Under the pieces are notes generated by a model. It saw only the letters and a list, made by a program, of their open reading frames with translations. It did not search any database and was not told the DNA's origin. Shown here one piece after another: positions 48,173-58,459 of a DNA stretch of 64,000 bases. The stretch covers positions 474,538 to 538,537 of the forward strand of contig OZ244030.1 of NCBI GenBank assembly GCA_965214965.1, given 5' to 3'. Source of the stretch: CBDATW01 sp965214965 (lineage in GTDB: Bacteria; Bacillota_I; Bacilli_A; CBDATW01). The position numbers and the translations under genes were made by a program. The first letter of the stretch is position 1; the number at the start of each line of letters is the position of its first letter.

Positions 48173-49411
48173 TTATTTACCTTCCCATTTTTTAAATACT
48201 AGTGTCCCGTTATGTCCTCCAAACCCAAATGAGTTTGAAATAATGTATTTTGGATCAATTTTTTCTGAGCCATTTATCATGTAATCAAGGTCGCAACCTT
48301 CTCCATCTCCATTAGAATTTATTGTTCCTGGCACAAGACCTGTTTCTAATGATTGGGCTATGACAACCGCCTCGATAGCTCCTGCAGCTCCTAGAGTGTG
48401 ACCAATTGAGGATTTAATTGATGAAACTTTTACTTTAGTTGAATATTCGCCAAAGACTTCTTTTATAGCAGCTGATTCATTTGCATCATTAATCGGTGTT
48501 GATGTACCATGTGCGTTGATATAATCAATGTCTTTAGGTTCTAATCCTGCATTTCCTATAGCAGTTGACATACATCTGGCTGGCCCTTGTAATGATGGTG
48601 AAGTAATATGGTTTGCATCACAAGTTGAAGCATAACCTACAACTTCTGCATAGATTTTTGCCCCCCTCGATAAAGCATGATCTAAATCTTCAAGAATAAC
48701 TGCACCAGCTCCTTCTGAAATTACAAAACCATCTCTTTCTTTATCAAAAGGAATAGAAGCTCTATTAATATCAGTTGATTTTGATAATGCTTTTAATGCG
48801 GCAAAAGATCCAGTACCAAAGGCAAAAGCCGAAGCATCTGAAGCTCCTGCTACAGCAATATCTGCATCACCCCTTTTTATAAAGTGCATTGCTTCACCAA
48901 TTGAGTGTGTTCCAGCTGCACAAGCAGTAATAATACATAAGTTGGAGCCTTGTGCGTTTAATTCAATTGCCACTGAACCTGTAGCCATATTTGGAAGACC
49001 TTTAACCAAAGTCATCGGATGAAGTCTTTTTCATGTGTTTAATTCTGTGGCTTTTTGAATTTGCTTCATATAAGTTTCAATACCACCTGCTCCTGTTGAC
49101 ATAACAGTGGAAAATCTATGAGGATTGTATTCAAAATGATCTAATCCTGCATCAAGAAATGCTTGTTTTGCAGCATAGACGCCATAAATTGAAAAATTGT
49201 CATATCTTTTCAATGATCTTTTATCTAGTATTGTTTCTGGTACAAAATCATCTCAAATTTCACCGGCAAATGAAATCCCAATTTCTGAAGCATCAAATTT
49301 TGTAATAGGTTTAATTCCAGATTTACCATCAATTAGATTTTTAAAAAATGTTTTAGCATCATTCCCTAGGGGATTAACTGTTCCTAACCCTGTAATTACA
49401 ACTCTTTTCAT
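48173..49411 (-). CDS. fabF: Beta-ketoacyl-[ACP] synthase II FabF
   Basis: FabF, 412 aa, elongating condensing enzyme. The Cys-His-His triad is intact: CAAGTHSIGEA (Cys), NAHGTSTPIND (His) and SSIGHTLGAAGAIE (His with preceding Lys). N-terminal RVVITGLGTVNPLGN. TGA Trp codons near residues 54 and 127. In the absence of FabH in this window, FabF might also start chains; that is inference. Confidence 0.95.
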
Positions 49412-49412
49412 A

Positions 49413-50153
49413 TTATATTACCATTCCTCCACAAACATTTATTACTTGCCCAGTTATATATCTGGAATCTTCTGACGCAAGAAATGCAGTTAAGTTTGCA
49501 ATATCAGATGGTTCTCCTAATTTTTTTAGCTGCGTAGAATCTTTAGCTGCTTTCAAAACTTTTTCTGATAGTTTATCTGTCATTTCTGTCTTAATGAAAC
49601 CAGGCGCAATTGCATTGCATCTTATATTTCTTGAACCAAGTTCTTTAGCAGTTGTTTTTGTCATTCCAATAACAGCTGCTTTTGATGCAGAATAGTTCAT
49701 TTGTCCAGGGTTCCCAACCACACCAACAACTGATGCCATATTAATAATTGAACCATTTCTTTTTTTCATCATTGGTTTTATAACAGCTTGTGTCATGTAA
49801 AACACACCATTAACATTAACTTTAATAACATCATTAAATTGATCTTCATCCATTCTCATCATAAGCCCGTCTTTAGTAATTCCAGCGTTATTTACTAAAA
49901 CATCAACCGAACCAAATGCTTCGATAGTTTGATCAACAATTGATTGGGCTTGTTCTTTTATTGCCACATTAGCTTGAATTACCAAGGCCCTAACACCATG
50001 TGTTTCAATTTCTTTTGCAACTTCTTGAGCCGGCTCTAATGATCTTTTTGAATTAAAATTAATTACAACATTATAACCTTCTTTTGCAAATTTAAGAGCG
50101 ATTGATTTTCCAATTCCACGACTCCCGCCTGTAATAATTACTGTTTTATTCAT
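49413..50153 (-). CDS. fabG: 3-oxoacyl-[ACP] reductase FabG
   Basis: Short-chain dehydrogenase, 246 aa, NADPH-dependent. GGSRGIGKS cofactor loop, NNAG, the catalytic Ser in MASVVGVVGN and Tyr-X3-Lys in NYSASKAAVIGM, and the FabG C-terminal ending GQVINVCGGMVI. It is fully in frame and inside the fab operon. Confidence 0.96.
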   Translation of the reverse strand: MNKTVIITGGSRGIGKSIALKFAKEGYNVVINFNSKRSLEPAQEVAKEIETHGVRALVIQANVAIKEQAQSIVDQTIEAFGSVDVLVNNAGITKDGLMMRMDEDQFNDVIKVNVNGVFYMTQAVIKPMMKKRNGSIINMASVVGVVGNPGQMNYSASKAAVIGMTKTTAKELGSRNIRCNAIAPGFIKTEMTDKLSEKVLKAAKDSTQLKKLGEPSDIANLTAFLASEDSRYITGQVINVCGGMVI

Positions 50154-50154
50154 T

Positions 50155-51096
50155 TTATTTCCCCTTTAATTGTGAAACAACATTTTCTGTTGTTTCTATG
50201 TTTTTTGCTAATAAAATTTTAACTTCTTTTGCTTGCTCTTTTGCTATTTTTTGAACAAATGATCCCAAAACTTTTTTTGGACCAATTTCTACAAAGGTGT
50301 CTATTCCATCTTTCAACATATTTCTAATTATTTTTTCAATATGAGTTGGGTTTGTAAGTTGATTTACTAATCCTTCTTTTACATTTTCAGAAGATGTTTT
50401 CTCTCCTGTTATGTTCCCATAGAAATCTTGATTCATTTTTTTAAATTCAACTTTATTAATTTCTTTTTTAAAAGATTCAACAATTGGTTGCATAAATGGA
50501 GTATGAGAAGGGACTGCTACTTTTATTTCAATTAATCTCTTGGCATCTGTTGCAATTTCTTTGAAATCATTTAAAGCATTTGCCTTCCCAGCAATAACTT
50601 GTTGCTTAGGCAAATTGTAATTAGCAACAGCTATTATTTTGCCTTTTTTTGCAAGTTGTTCAACATATTTTTTGGTTTGTTCTGCTTTTAAGCCAAGTAC
50701 TACAATCATTTTTGCACCAGGGTTTTTATTTGCAAAGTCTTGCATAATATAACCTCTTGATTTTACAAGTTGGAACAATTCTTTTTGAGTGAATGAACCT
50801 GCATTATATAATGCAGAATACTCTCCTAGAGATAGCCCTGCTGTAGCTTGCGATGAAATACCTGCATTTTTAATAATGTTTAAAATAGCAACTTGTAATG
50901 AAACAATTGCTAACTGAGTATTATATGACTCTTTTAGCACTTCTTCTGGCCCATTATTACTTATTTCTAAAATAGAAATGCCTGTTATTTTTTGAGCATT
51001 TCCATAAGTTTTTTTTGCTATGTCATTTTTATATACATCGGAAGCCATTCCAACAAATTGGGCTCCTTGACCTGAAAAAAGAAAAGCAGTTTTCAT
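50155..51096 (-). CDS. fabD: Malonyl-CoA-[ACP] transacylase FabD
   Basis: FabD, 313 aa. LFSGQGAQFVGM (oxyanion loop), catalytic Ser in GLSLGEYSAL, and the active-site His in VAVPSHTPFMQ are present, with VEIGPKKVLGSFV near the end. It requires malonyl-CoA, but no acetyl-CoA carboxylase is visible in this window. Confidence 0.95.
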   Translation of the reverse strand: MKTAFLFSGQGAQFVGMASDVYKNDIAKKTYGNAQKITGISILEISNNGPEEVLKESYNTQLAIVSLQVAILNIIKNAGISSQATAGLSLGEYSALYNAGSFTQKELFQLVKSRGYIMQDFANKNPGAKMIVVLGLKAEQTKKYVEQLAKKGKIIAVANYNLPKQQVIAGKANALNDFKEIATDAKRLIEIKVAVPSHTPFMQPIVESFKKEINKVEFKKMNQDFYGNITGEKTSSENVKEGLVNQLTNPTHIEKIIRNMLKDGIDTFVEIGPKKVLGSFVQKIAKEQAKEVKILLAKNIETTENVVSQLKGK

Positions 51097-51098
51097 AA

Positions 51099-51320
51099 TT
51101 ATTTACTTTCTAGAGCTTTAACAATGTCTTGTGGTGTTTTAATTGACATTAAAACTTCTTCATCAAATGTTGTATCAAATTCTGTTTCAATTTCTTGTAC
51201 AATATTCATTATACCTAGTGAGTCAACTCCTAGATCATCAATAATATTTGAATCATCTTTAATTTCTGATACATCAATTGCTAATTCTTCTGCAATAAAT
51301 TCTTTAACTTTATCAATCAC
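51099..51320 (-). CDS. acpP: Acyl carrier protein
   Basis: AcpP, 73 aa, acidic four-helix protein. The phosphopantetheine attachment site is the Ser in LGVDSLGIMN (DSL motif). Typical flanks: FIAEELAIDVSEIKDDSNII and PQDIVKALE. First gene of the fab operon, with AAGGAG upstream and a small hairpin (GCTCT/AGAGC, 51334-51347) near the ribosome binding site. AcpS at 46502 would activate it. Confidence 0.95.
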   Translation of the reverse strand: MIDKVKEFIAEELAIDVSEIKDDSNIIDDLGVDSLGIMNIVQEIETEFDTTFDEEVLMSIKTPQDIVKALESK

Positions 51321-51367
51321 TTTAGTCTCCTTGGCTCTAATAGAGCTATATTTTTTTTAACAATGAT

Positions 51368-51397
51368 ATTATAACAAATAGTAATAAAAATGGTTAA
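51368..51397 (-). promoter_or_regulatory. Promoter of the acpP-fabDGFZ operon
   Basis: Minus strand -35 TTAACC (51392-51397), 18-base spacer, -10 TATAAT (51368-51373). Its -35 overlaps that of the divergent fabV promoter. Confidence 0.6.
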
Positions 51398-51422
51398 TAT
51401 TTAAAGAATTTTTATATATAAT
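51394..51422 (+). promoter_or_regulatory. Promoter of fabV
   Basis: Plus strand -35 TTAATA (51394-51399), 17-base spacer, -10 TATAAT (51417-51422). A short leader with GGGAGG follows. Confidence 0.6.
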
Positions 51423-51437
51423 ATCTGGGAGGTGAAA

Positions 51438-52619
51438 ATGATGATAATAAAACCAACAATTAGAATGAATGTGCACTTAACAGCGCATCCAAAAGGTATT
51501 GAAGCATTAATAAAAGAAGAGATTAAATATGTTAAATCACAACCAAAATTAAAAAGCGGACCAAAAAATGCTTTGATTTTAGGGGGGGCTGCCGGATATG
51601 GTCTTGCAACCAGAGTTGCTCTAGCATTTGGAGCAAATACTGAAACCATTTCTGTATCAAGAGGTGGTGAGCCTAAAGGAAAAAGAACTGGGTCAGCAGG
51701 ATACTGAGCAGCAAAATATTTTGATAAACTTGCAAATAAAGAAGGGATTAAATCTCATAGCATTTTTGCAGATTGTTTCTCTCACGAAACTAGAAAAATG
51801 GTTGCAGATGAAATTAGAAGCAAATTTGGTAAATTAGAATTATTAGTATATTCTATTGCAGCTGGTGTAAGAGTTAATCCAGACACAGGAGAAAAAGTTG
51901 TTTCATCTCTTAAGCCTATTGATAAAAAAATAAATACATTTACAATCGATGTTTCAACTAGAGAAAAGAAAGAATTAGTTGTTGAAACAGCTTCAAAAGA
52001 AGAAATTAATAACACTATTTATTGTATGGGTGGTGAAGATTGGAAACTTTGGGTTGATTTCTTACTAGAAGAAGATTTGCTTACTGAAAACTTTAAGACT
52101 GTTACATATACATACATAGGCGGAGACGTAACAAAAGGTATTTATCGTGAAGGGACAATTGGAGAAGCTAAAAAGCATCTTGAAGCTACTGCAAAAAAAC
52201 TCGATACTAAACTAATAGAAAAACTAAATGGTAGAGCTTATGTTTCAGCTTCAAAAGCCATTGTTTCAAAAGCCTCAGTGTTCATTCCTTCGATGGTTGT
52301 ATATGGTTCTGCATTATTTGAAGCTTCTCTAAACCAAGGAAAACATGAAAGTATTATTGAGCATAAATGAAGATTATTTAATGATTTTATTTATGGCGAA
52401 AAAAATCATGAATCATTAATTAGGTTGGATGAATATGAACTTGATTCTGATGTCCAAAAAGAAGTTCATAATTACATGGCCCTATTTCATGAAAATCCAG
52501 AAAAATTTTTTAATTTAAAAGGTGCAAAATTATTTATGAAAAACTTTTACAAAATTAATGGATTTGAAGTGGATGGTATTGATTACGATCAAGAAGTTGA
52601 TATTGAGAATGCTATGTAA
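51438..52619 (+). CDS. fabV: Trans-2-enoyl-ACP (CoA) reductase FabV
   Basis: FabV-type NADH-dependent enoyl reductase, 393 aa. N-terminal IIKPTIRMNVHLTAHPKG, cofactor region LILGGAAGYGLATRVALAFGA, and the diagnostic Tyr-X8-Lys in YREGTIGEAK (about residues 235-244). Further family segments: VYSIAAGVRVNPDTGE and RAYVSASKAIVSKASVFIP. Three TGA Trp codons. FabV is the triclosan-insensitive enoyl reductase of some Proteobacteria and others; finding it with FASII in a UGA=Trp mollicute is unusual. The start at 51438 is set by GGGAGG. Confidence 0.93.
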
Positions 52620-52622
52620 AAT

Positions 52623-52648
52623 AAAAACTGGATTAAACCAGTTTTTTT
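52623..52648. terminator. Bidirectional terminator between fabV and the transketolase-like gene
   Basis: 9-bp stem AAAAACTGG/CCAGTTTTT; the stop codon of the minus-strand gene lies in the six-base loop. Confidence 0.75.
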
Positions 52649-54567
52649 AATTTATTTACTGACAATACAATACTCTTACTATTTTGACTATAAATATCAT
52701 CTCTAATGCCAATAATTTTATCTGCAAATTCATACATTGATCTATCATTTCCTACTTCAATATAAACAGCATTGCTTTTATTTGGAATTATCAATTTTTT
52801 ATATTTATTTGACTGCATTCTAAATTTTGAAACAGATGGCATTGAAACAATTCTGATATCTTCTCTATTCTTAAATGCCTTAAAAACATATTCCATTTCT
52901 CCCCCAGAACATATTACAGTTTTAAAATCTTTAGTTTTTTCTTTTTTTAAAATATATGCGCCTTTGGCAAAATCTTTTTCCTTAACATCTGACATTGTTG
53001 TTACAGGCTCTTCTCTTAGGAATATAACTGTTGGATGATCAATAGATTTTAAATACATATTATATGAGAGTATTGCTTCGTGTGCATCGATTGGTTTTCA
53101 TTCTATAACATTTGGTAATACCCTTATAAATGCTAGTTGTTCAATTAATTCTTGGTGTCTAGAGGCTGCTTGTGCTGATTCATAGTAATAATCAAAAACA
53201 GCAAGTACATTTTGTTTTTGAATTGCAGCAGTTCTAATACCTGAAATTTGATAATCTATAAAGTGTGTGCAACCAAAAAATGCTGGATTCATCTTTTCAT
53301 GCAATGCCATCCCTGTTACAAAATGTGGTATTGAACCATCTCTAACTCCATATACAATATTTTTAGTATTTGAATCATCAAATTCCAAATTCACACCTTG
53401 CATAATACCCAGGTTTAAAATTTGACCTGTTCCATCTATATATGTTGGTATTGAGTCGGCTAAATACTTTCTGATATCGAATTCAATATCTTGATATATT
53501 TGTGATAACTTCAAGCAATAATGACTGTGTTTTTTTAGAATATGTTTTGCACCAATTTGGGCTTTAAATTTTTTAGTTAAATCAATATCTAATCTAGACT
53601 TATTAATTATTTTATTATAAGAAGTTTTCTTAGAATAAATTTTTTCTTCGATTTTATTTCATTCTTTATATTCTTGAATTTTCTTAGAAATAATTTTTTC
53701 AAAACTTTCTTGTACTTTTTTATCTAATTCAAACATTTTTGGATCATTAGAAAATTCATTTTCTAAGACTTTGAATTTTTCTGGTGATATTGGGCACATA
53801 AGATCATCAATGTCCATGTTTTTAACCATATCTACATTTATGTTAAATAATACTGGTTTTGTGGATTTTTGAGCTTTTTCCATTTTTTCTTTAAAATCTT
53901 TTTCAAATTCATCTTCGTTATCCAAATCTATTGTATGATATTCTCACCTCATACTTTTACATCTATAATTTAGATCATCATTAAATGTTGAAGTATATTT
54001 TTTTAACTTACTATATATTTGAACATTTATAACAATTAAATTGTTTAGTTTAAAATTACCAGCAAATGACATAGCTTCATAAGTTTTGCCATTATGCATT
54101 GCTTCGCCAATGCAAAGCACATATGTTTTCGGAGTATCTTTTTTATCTAGCTTTTTAGTAATAAATTTTTGTGACAAAGCTAAACCAACTGATTGCGCTA
54201 TGTCTTGGCCAATTGGATAAGTTGTAGCATCAACTCCAGGAGTTACTCCAAATGTCGGAATAGTTGGAAGGAGGGAATTGTGTTGTGAATAACTCATTAA
54301 ATCTTTTTTTGATATCTCATATCCAAAGTGGTGAAGCGCAGAATATAATAATGGGCCACTATAGCCTTGGGAGAAAACCAACCTATCTCTATCATACCAA
54401 TTTGGTTTTAAAGGATTAAACTTTATATAGTCTTTATATAAAAAATATAAAATTGGCGCTAATTTTAAAGAAGTATCCAAACCGCAAGTTGAGTTTTGAA
54501 TCAAAGAAAAAATATTTAAAGAAATATACTTAATTGAATCAATATTTTTTTTATCAATTTTATTCAT
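52633..54567 (-). CDS. Transketolase-like protein A with eroded cofactor motifs
   Basis: 644 aa, full transketolase length and three-domain order: N-terminal TPP-like domain, middle domain from about residue 355, C-terminal domain from about 520. Family landmarks remain (DRDRLVFSQG, TPGVDATTYPIGQ, MSFAGNFKLNNLIVIN, YGVRDG, KPIDAHEA). Cofactor residues do not: GHG is GYS (68-70), GPLGQG is YPIGQD (117-122), the GDG metal motif is GEA (about 154-156), the partner Asn/Asp region is NVQIYS, and catalytic REH is RDG (409-411). No internal stops apart from TGA Trp. Normal transketolase activity looks unlikely. It is preceded three bases upstream by a ThiT-like S component gene. Confidence 0.85.
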
Positions 54568-54569
54568 AA

Positions 54570-55124
54570 TTATTTTGTAATAGTATTGCTTTTAGAGTTA
54601 AATAAAATAAGAAATAATGGCATAGTGATAAACATTAATCAACCGTTGTACTTTATCACAGATCAAGTTACGGCTGTTTTAAATGTAGGGACATAGTATA
54701 ATACTCCGGCAATTCCTCAAGAAACTATGACGCCTATTCAACAAAGTGTAGTTGCAAGAGCAATTTTACCTTTAGAATCTCTTGGTGCAAGACCTACTAA
54801 TGTGCATAATGACCAAGGAATAATATAGTTAAGCGAAAAATCAAGTAAACCCCCTTTCCCTCCAGTAGTTCCTGTTACTCATGCAACGGTAAGTCCTACA
54901 AGAGTCCCGGAGAGCGCTGTCTTCATTCCGTTTGCTTTTCCAAACTTCCCTACAAAGTATCATGTAGATAGTGGAATTATATAGAATTGAGTTTCTTTAG
55001 TGGCGCCCAAAAACTCAGCAATAGCAGTTCCGTGACCTGTATATGTTCTATTAATTATAGAAGAAACAGCTAAAATTGCAGCTAAAATTGCTGAATTTGT
55101 AATATATTTAGTTTTATTGTTCAT
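54570..55124 (-). CDS. ThiT-like ECF transporter S component (copy next to transketolase-like A)
   Basis: 184-aa membrane protein with about six helices. The layout follows the ThiT family: an aligned LNYIIPW segment, then GIAGVLYYVP and KYNGWLMF at the C-terminus. The usual His of the family's SH..SGV motif is replaced by Trp (SWGIAGV). Many Trp are TGA. It ends three bases before transketolase-like gene A, so the two are coupled. The ligand is uncertain; thiamine-like from family, but the changed His argues for a different or weaker ligand. Confidence 0.72.
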
Positions 55125-55407
55125 TTTAAACCTCTTCATTTCTTGGAATTATAAAAATACAATTACAAGAATTTTATTTTTTTTTAAATTTGTCTTTCTT
55201 TTTAAAATACAATATTCTTGTAATTTTACTTATTAAAAAGTAGTTTATGTAAATGCTTCTCGGTTCTTACCCGCAAAGACTATAGCATTTGCTTTTGAAG
55301 TAAGTTATAGCCTGATAAAAATTATCTTATGATAGTCACTATAAAATACTTGCCAAAAATTAGGCTAATCTTTTGATTACCTTATAAATATATCATAAAA
55401 GAATTAT
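55125..55407 (-). promoter_or_regulatory. Long structured leader between the two modules (unassigned)
   Basis: About 280 bases without an ORF. Minus-strand pairings: AAGTATTTTATAG with CTATAACTTACTT (closing stem, near 55350 and 55300), GCAAATGC with GCATTTAC (near 55292 and 55250), and a perfect 12-base repeat AATTACAAGAAT/ATTCTTGTAATT (near 55212 and 55170) close to the S-component gene. It does not contain TPP riboswitch consensus blocks. It may be an unassigned regulatory RNA or just an attenuator. Confidence 0.45.
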
Positions 55408-57354
55408 TTATTTAAAAAGTTTCTTTAATTTTGAAACAGAAAGAACAACGCTTTTTGTATTTTTTTGATATATATAATCTCTTATGCCAATGATTCTGTC
55501 TGCAAATTCATACATCGATCTATCGTTACCTACTTCAATATAAGTAGCTTGTAATTTGTTGGGTATTATCATTTTTTTAAATTTAGTTGTTTGTTTTCTA
55601 AATGTAGATACAGAGGGCATTGAAACAATTCTGATGTCTTTTCTGTCATTAAATGCTTGCAAAACATATTCCATTTCGCCCCCAGAGCATATTAAGGTTT
55701 TGAAATCTTTAGTTTTTTCTTTTTTTAAAATATATGCGCCTTTTGAAAAATCTTTTAAAGAAACATTGGACATTGTTTTAACCACTTCATTTCTCAATAA
55801 GATTACTGTTGGATGATTTTTAGCTTCAAGATACATTTGATATGATAGTAAAGCTTCATGTGCATCGATTGGTCTTCATTCTACCAAATTAGGTGTTGCT
55901 CTTAAAATAGCTGTTTGTTCAACTAACTGATGATACTCGCTTAATTGTTCTGCTTCTGCAAATACATAATTTAAGATTGTTAGAGTATTTTGTTTTAATA
56001 TTGCTGATGATTTAAGACCGGGTAACACATAATCTACTCAGTTGGTATCTATAAAAAATGCTGAATTAAGCCCTTCAAAATAAGTCATCCCTGAAACTAT
56101 GGATGGTATAACCCCGTCTCTAACGCCGTAGACAATGTTTTTTTGGTATATATCACCAAAGGTTGTATCAACACCTTTCATAATACCGACATTTAAAACC
56201 TCTCCTGTTCCATCTATATATGATGGAATATTTTCAGAAAGAAACTCTTGTACTCTTAACAGTGAATTTTCCCCTACTGTGCTTAACTTAATACAGTGGC
56301 ATTGATATGAATAGACCATTTGCTCTTTACCTATGCAAGTTTTAAAATGCTTTGTTAAATCTATCTTGGATCTATCCTGTTTAAGAAGTTTTTTAAATTT
56401 AGATGAAGTTTGCAATTTCTTACCTACTTTATCATTTCATTTTTTATAAGAAATTTTCTTAGATTTAATTATTTTTTTAAAATCATTTTTAACATCAGCA
56501 TTTATTTTAAACCTTTTTTGTGAAGTGGTAATTTTTTGCTCAATAGATTCTCATGTCTGGTTATCCATTGGTTTTAAATAGCACATTAATTCTTCAAAAG
56601 CCGCTTCTTTTGCCATGCCCACTTCAATATTTATTAATGTTGGTTTCTGAGATTTTTTTGCAGTACTAATAGCGTCATTTAATTGGTCTTCAAATGTAGA
56701 CAATTTTTTCATATCTAATTGGATAAATTTTCATTGCGATCCTTTTGCTCTTGCCTTAAGATTATCTGAAAAAGTCATTTTATAATTTTCTGCTTCTTTT
56801 CATACACCAACATTTAAAACAATTAAATTATTTAATTTAAAGTGTCCTGCAAATGACATTGATTCATATGTATAACCATTTTGAAGCGTTTCATCAATAC
56901 AAAGTACATATGTATATGGGTCTATTTGATTGTCAAGCTTTTTTTTAACAAATTTTTGAGCTAATGCCAATCCTGTTGCTTGACCTATATCTTGACCTAA
57001 GGGGTATGTTGTAGCATCTACACCTGGAGTTTTTGTGTAATCAGGTATCATAGGCAATTTCGAATTAACAGCAGAATATGTTTTTAAATCCTTTTCTGAA
57101 ATATCATAGCCGAAATGATAAAGGACTGAATAAAGTACAGGGGCTGCATGCCCTTGACTGAAAAATAATCTGTCCCTGTTGAATTGCTTTGGTTTTTTTG
57201 GATTTATGTTCAAGTGATTCTTGTATAAAAAATACAAAACAGGTGATAATTTTAGTGAAACATCTAAACCACATCTCGTATTTTTTACACAAGAAAAAAT
57301 ATTAGTTGCAATATATTTTATTGATGCAATATTATTTTTATCTTGATTTTTCAT
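55408..57354 (-). CDS. Transketolase-like protein B with eroded cofactor motifs
   Basis: 648-aa paralogue of A, colinear throughout. Deviations from transketolase: GHG is GHA (68-70), GPLGQG is YPLGQD, GDG is DET (about 154-156), the following ND is lost (LNVGV), and REH is RDG (Asp at about 413). The C-terminal domain is the best conserved part between A and B (for example TKDFKTLICSGGEMEYVLQAF and EVGNDRSMYEFAD). Both copies share the same class of losses, so loss probably preceded duplication. Ten bases downstream of thiT. Probably a pseudoenzyme or repurposed protein; no function is proposed beyond that. Confidence 0.85.
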
Positions 57355-57363
57355 TTTTATAAT

Positions 57364-57885
57364 TTAAATTTTTCTTTTATGTAATGCTGCAACCATTATC
57401 AACTGTGCAGCAAGTGTTAATAGACAATATCAGATGTTGTATGTGATTGAACCCATTAATGGTACTTTTCAAACCACAACTCCTGAAACTACATGTGATA
57501 TAAATGCAATTGTTGCCGCAATAAATGTTAGTAAAAATTTAGACGGAATGGAATCAGGCATAGCTAATACAATTATTATTGGGCTTAAAAATGGTATTAC
57601 ATAATCTAGCAATAATATTGTTGGTGTTGTTGCATACTTAAACATTCCTGTAAAATAACAAATAATAACTGCTAGTAATGTTGCGGTAAACATTATTTTA
57701 GCAGAATAAATTTTATCTCTGAATTTAGTTAAGGTTAGTACAACCAATGCAGTAACTGCTACTTCTGATAACTTTAATGATCCGCCATCTTTTAAAGATG
57801 GCAAAAATGATTCTAGAGCTTCTGCAGAAGCTATTACTCCAGCAAATATTGCTATTCTTGCAATATCTTGAATTTTAAATTTCAT
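57364..57885 (-). CDS. thiT: Thiamine ECF transporter S component ThiT
   Basis: 173 aa, six-helix S component. It has the ThiT pattern: SLKDGGSLKLSEVAV near the N-terminal third, TILLLDYVIPF in the middle, and ISHVVSGVVVW with the family His (about residue 137), followed by YNIWYC. It keeps the SH..SGV His that the two neighbouring paralogues lack, so this copy is the likeliest true thiamine transporter. AGGAG lies before the ATG. It would use EcfA1/A2/T from 1-2448. Confidence 0.82.
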
Positions 57886-57898
57886 AATTTTACTCCTA

Positions 57899-58459
57899 TT
57901 ATTTTTTATTAAATTTTAATGTTAATAATAATGTAAAGATTGGTAAAATGATTCACATCATTCACCCGTTGAACGTTACAATGCCTCACTTTAGTGCTGT
58001 TGTGTATGGCATAACTCCTCAAGCCATAACTCCCGAAACAGCTCATGACATCATAACAAGTGTTCAAATAATAAATGAATATACTATTTGCATTATCATA
58101 TTTTCTTTAGGGACAAAAGCTATTAATGTGCAAATTGCTCAAGGAATAAAATAATCAAAGCTAATTGATCAAGGACTAACATAGTAACTAAAACTCCCTG
58201 TTATACCTGCAATTGAAACTCCAATCATTGTTCCTGCAAGAGCTGTATATCAGCCATATTTTTTACCAAATTTTGACACTAGGTAAAGTGTCGTTGCTGG
58301 GATAGCATAAAATTGTAATTCTTTTGGGGCACCAATTACTCTTCCAATTGGTGAACCTGATTTTAGAAATGTAATTACAATAAGTCTTGAAACAACTAAA
58401 GTAGCAGCAAGAACAGCTGCATGCGTAATCATTTTTATTTTTTTATTGTTTTGTTGCAT
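57899..58459 (-). CDS. ThiT-like ECF transporter S component (copy upstream of thiT)
   Basis: 186-aa membrane protein, about six helices. It is clearly related to the S component at 54570 (shared segments: THAAVLAATLVVSRLI against NSAILAAILAVSSII, GAPKELQFYAIPATT against GATKETQFYIIPLST, and a C-terminal NGW-[ML]-M). The family His is Trp (SWAVSGV). TGA Trp codons are frequent. It overlaps the end of a 67-aa ORF by 17 bases. Ligand unknown. Confidence 0.72.

Noticed and set aside
54570..55124. QueT or other non-thiamine ECF S component
   Set aside because: The C-terminal GV...YNGW layout fits the ThiT family better, though the ligand remains open.
55240..55370. TPP riboswitch before the ThiT-like gene
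   Set aside because: The conserved CTGAGA and ACCTGATC-type blocks are absent; kept as an unassigned leader.
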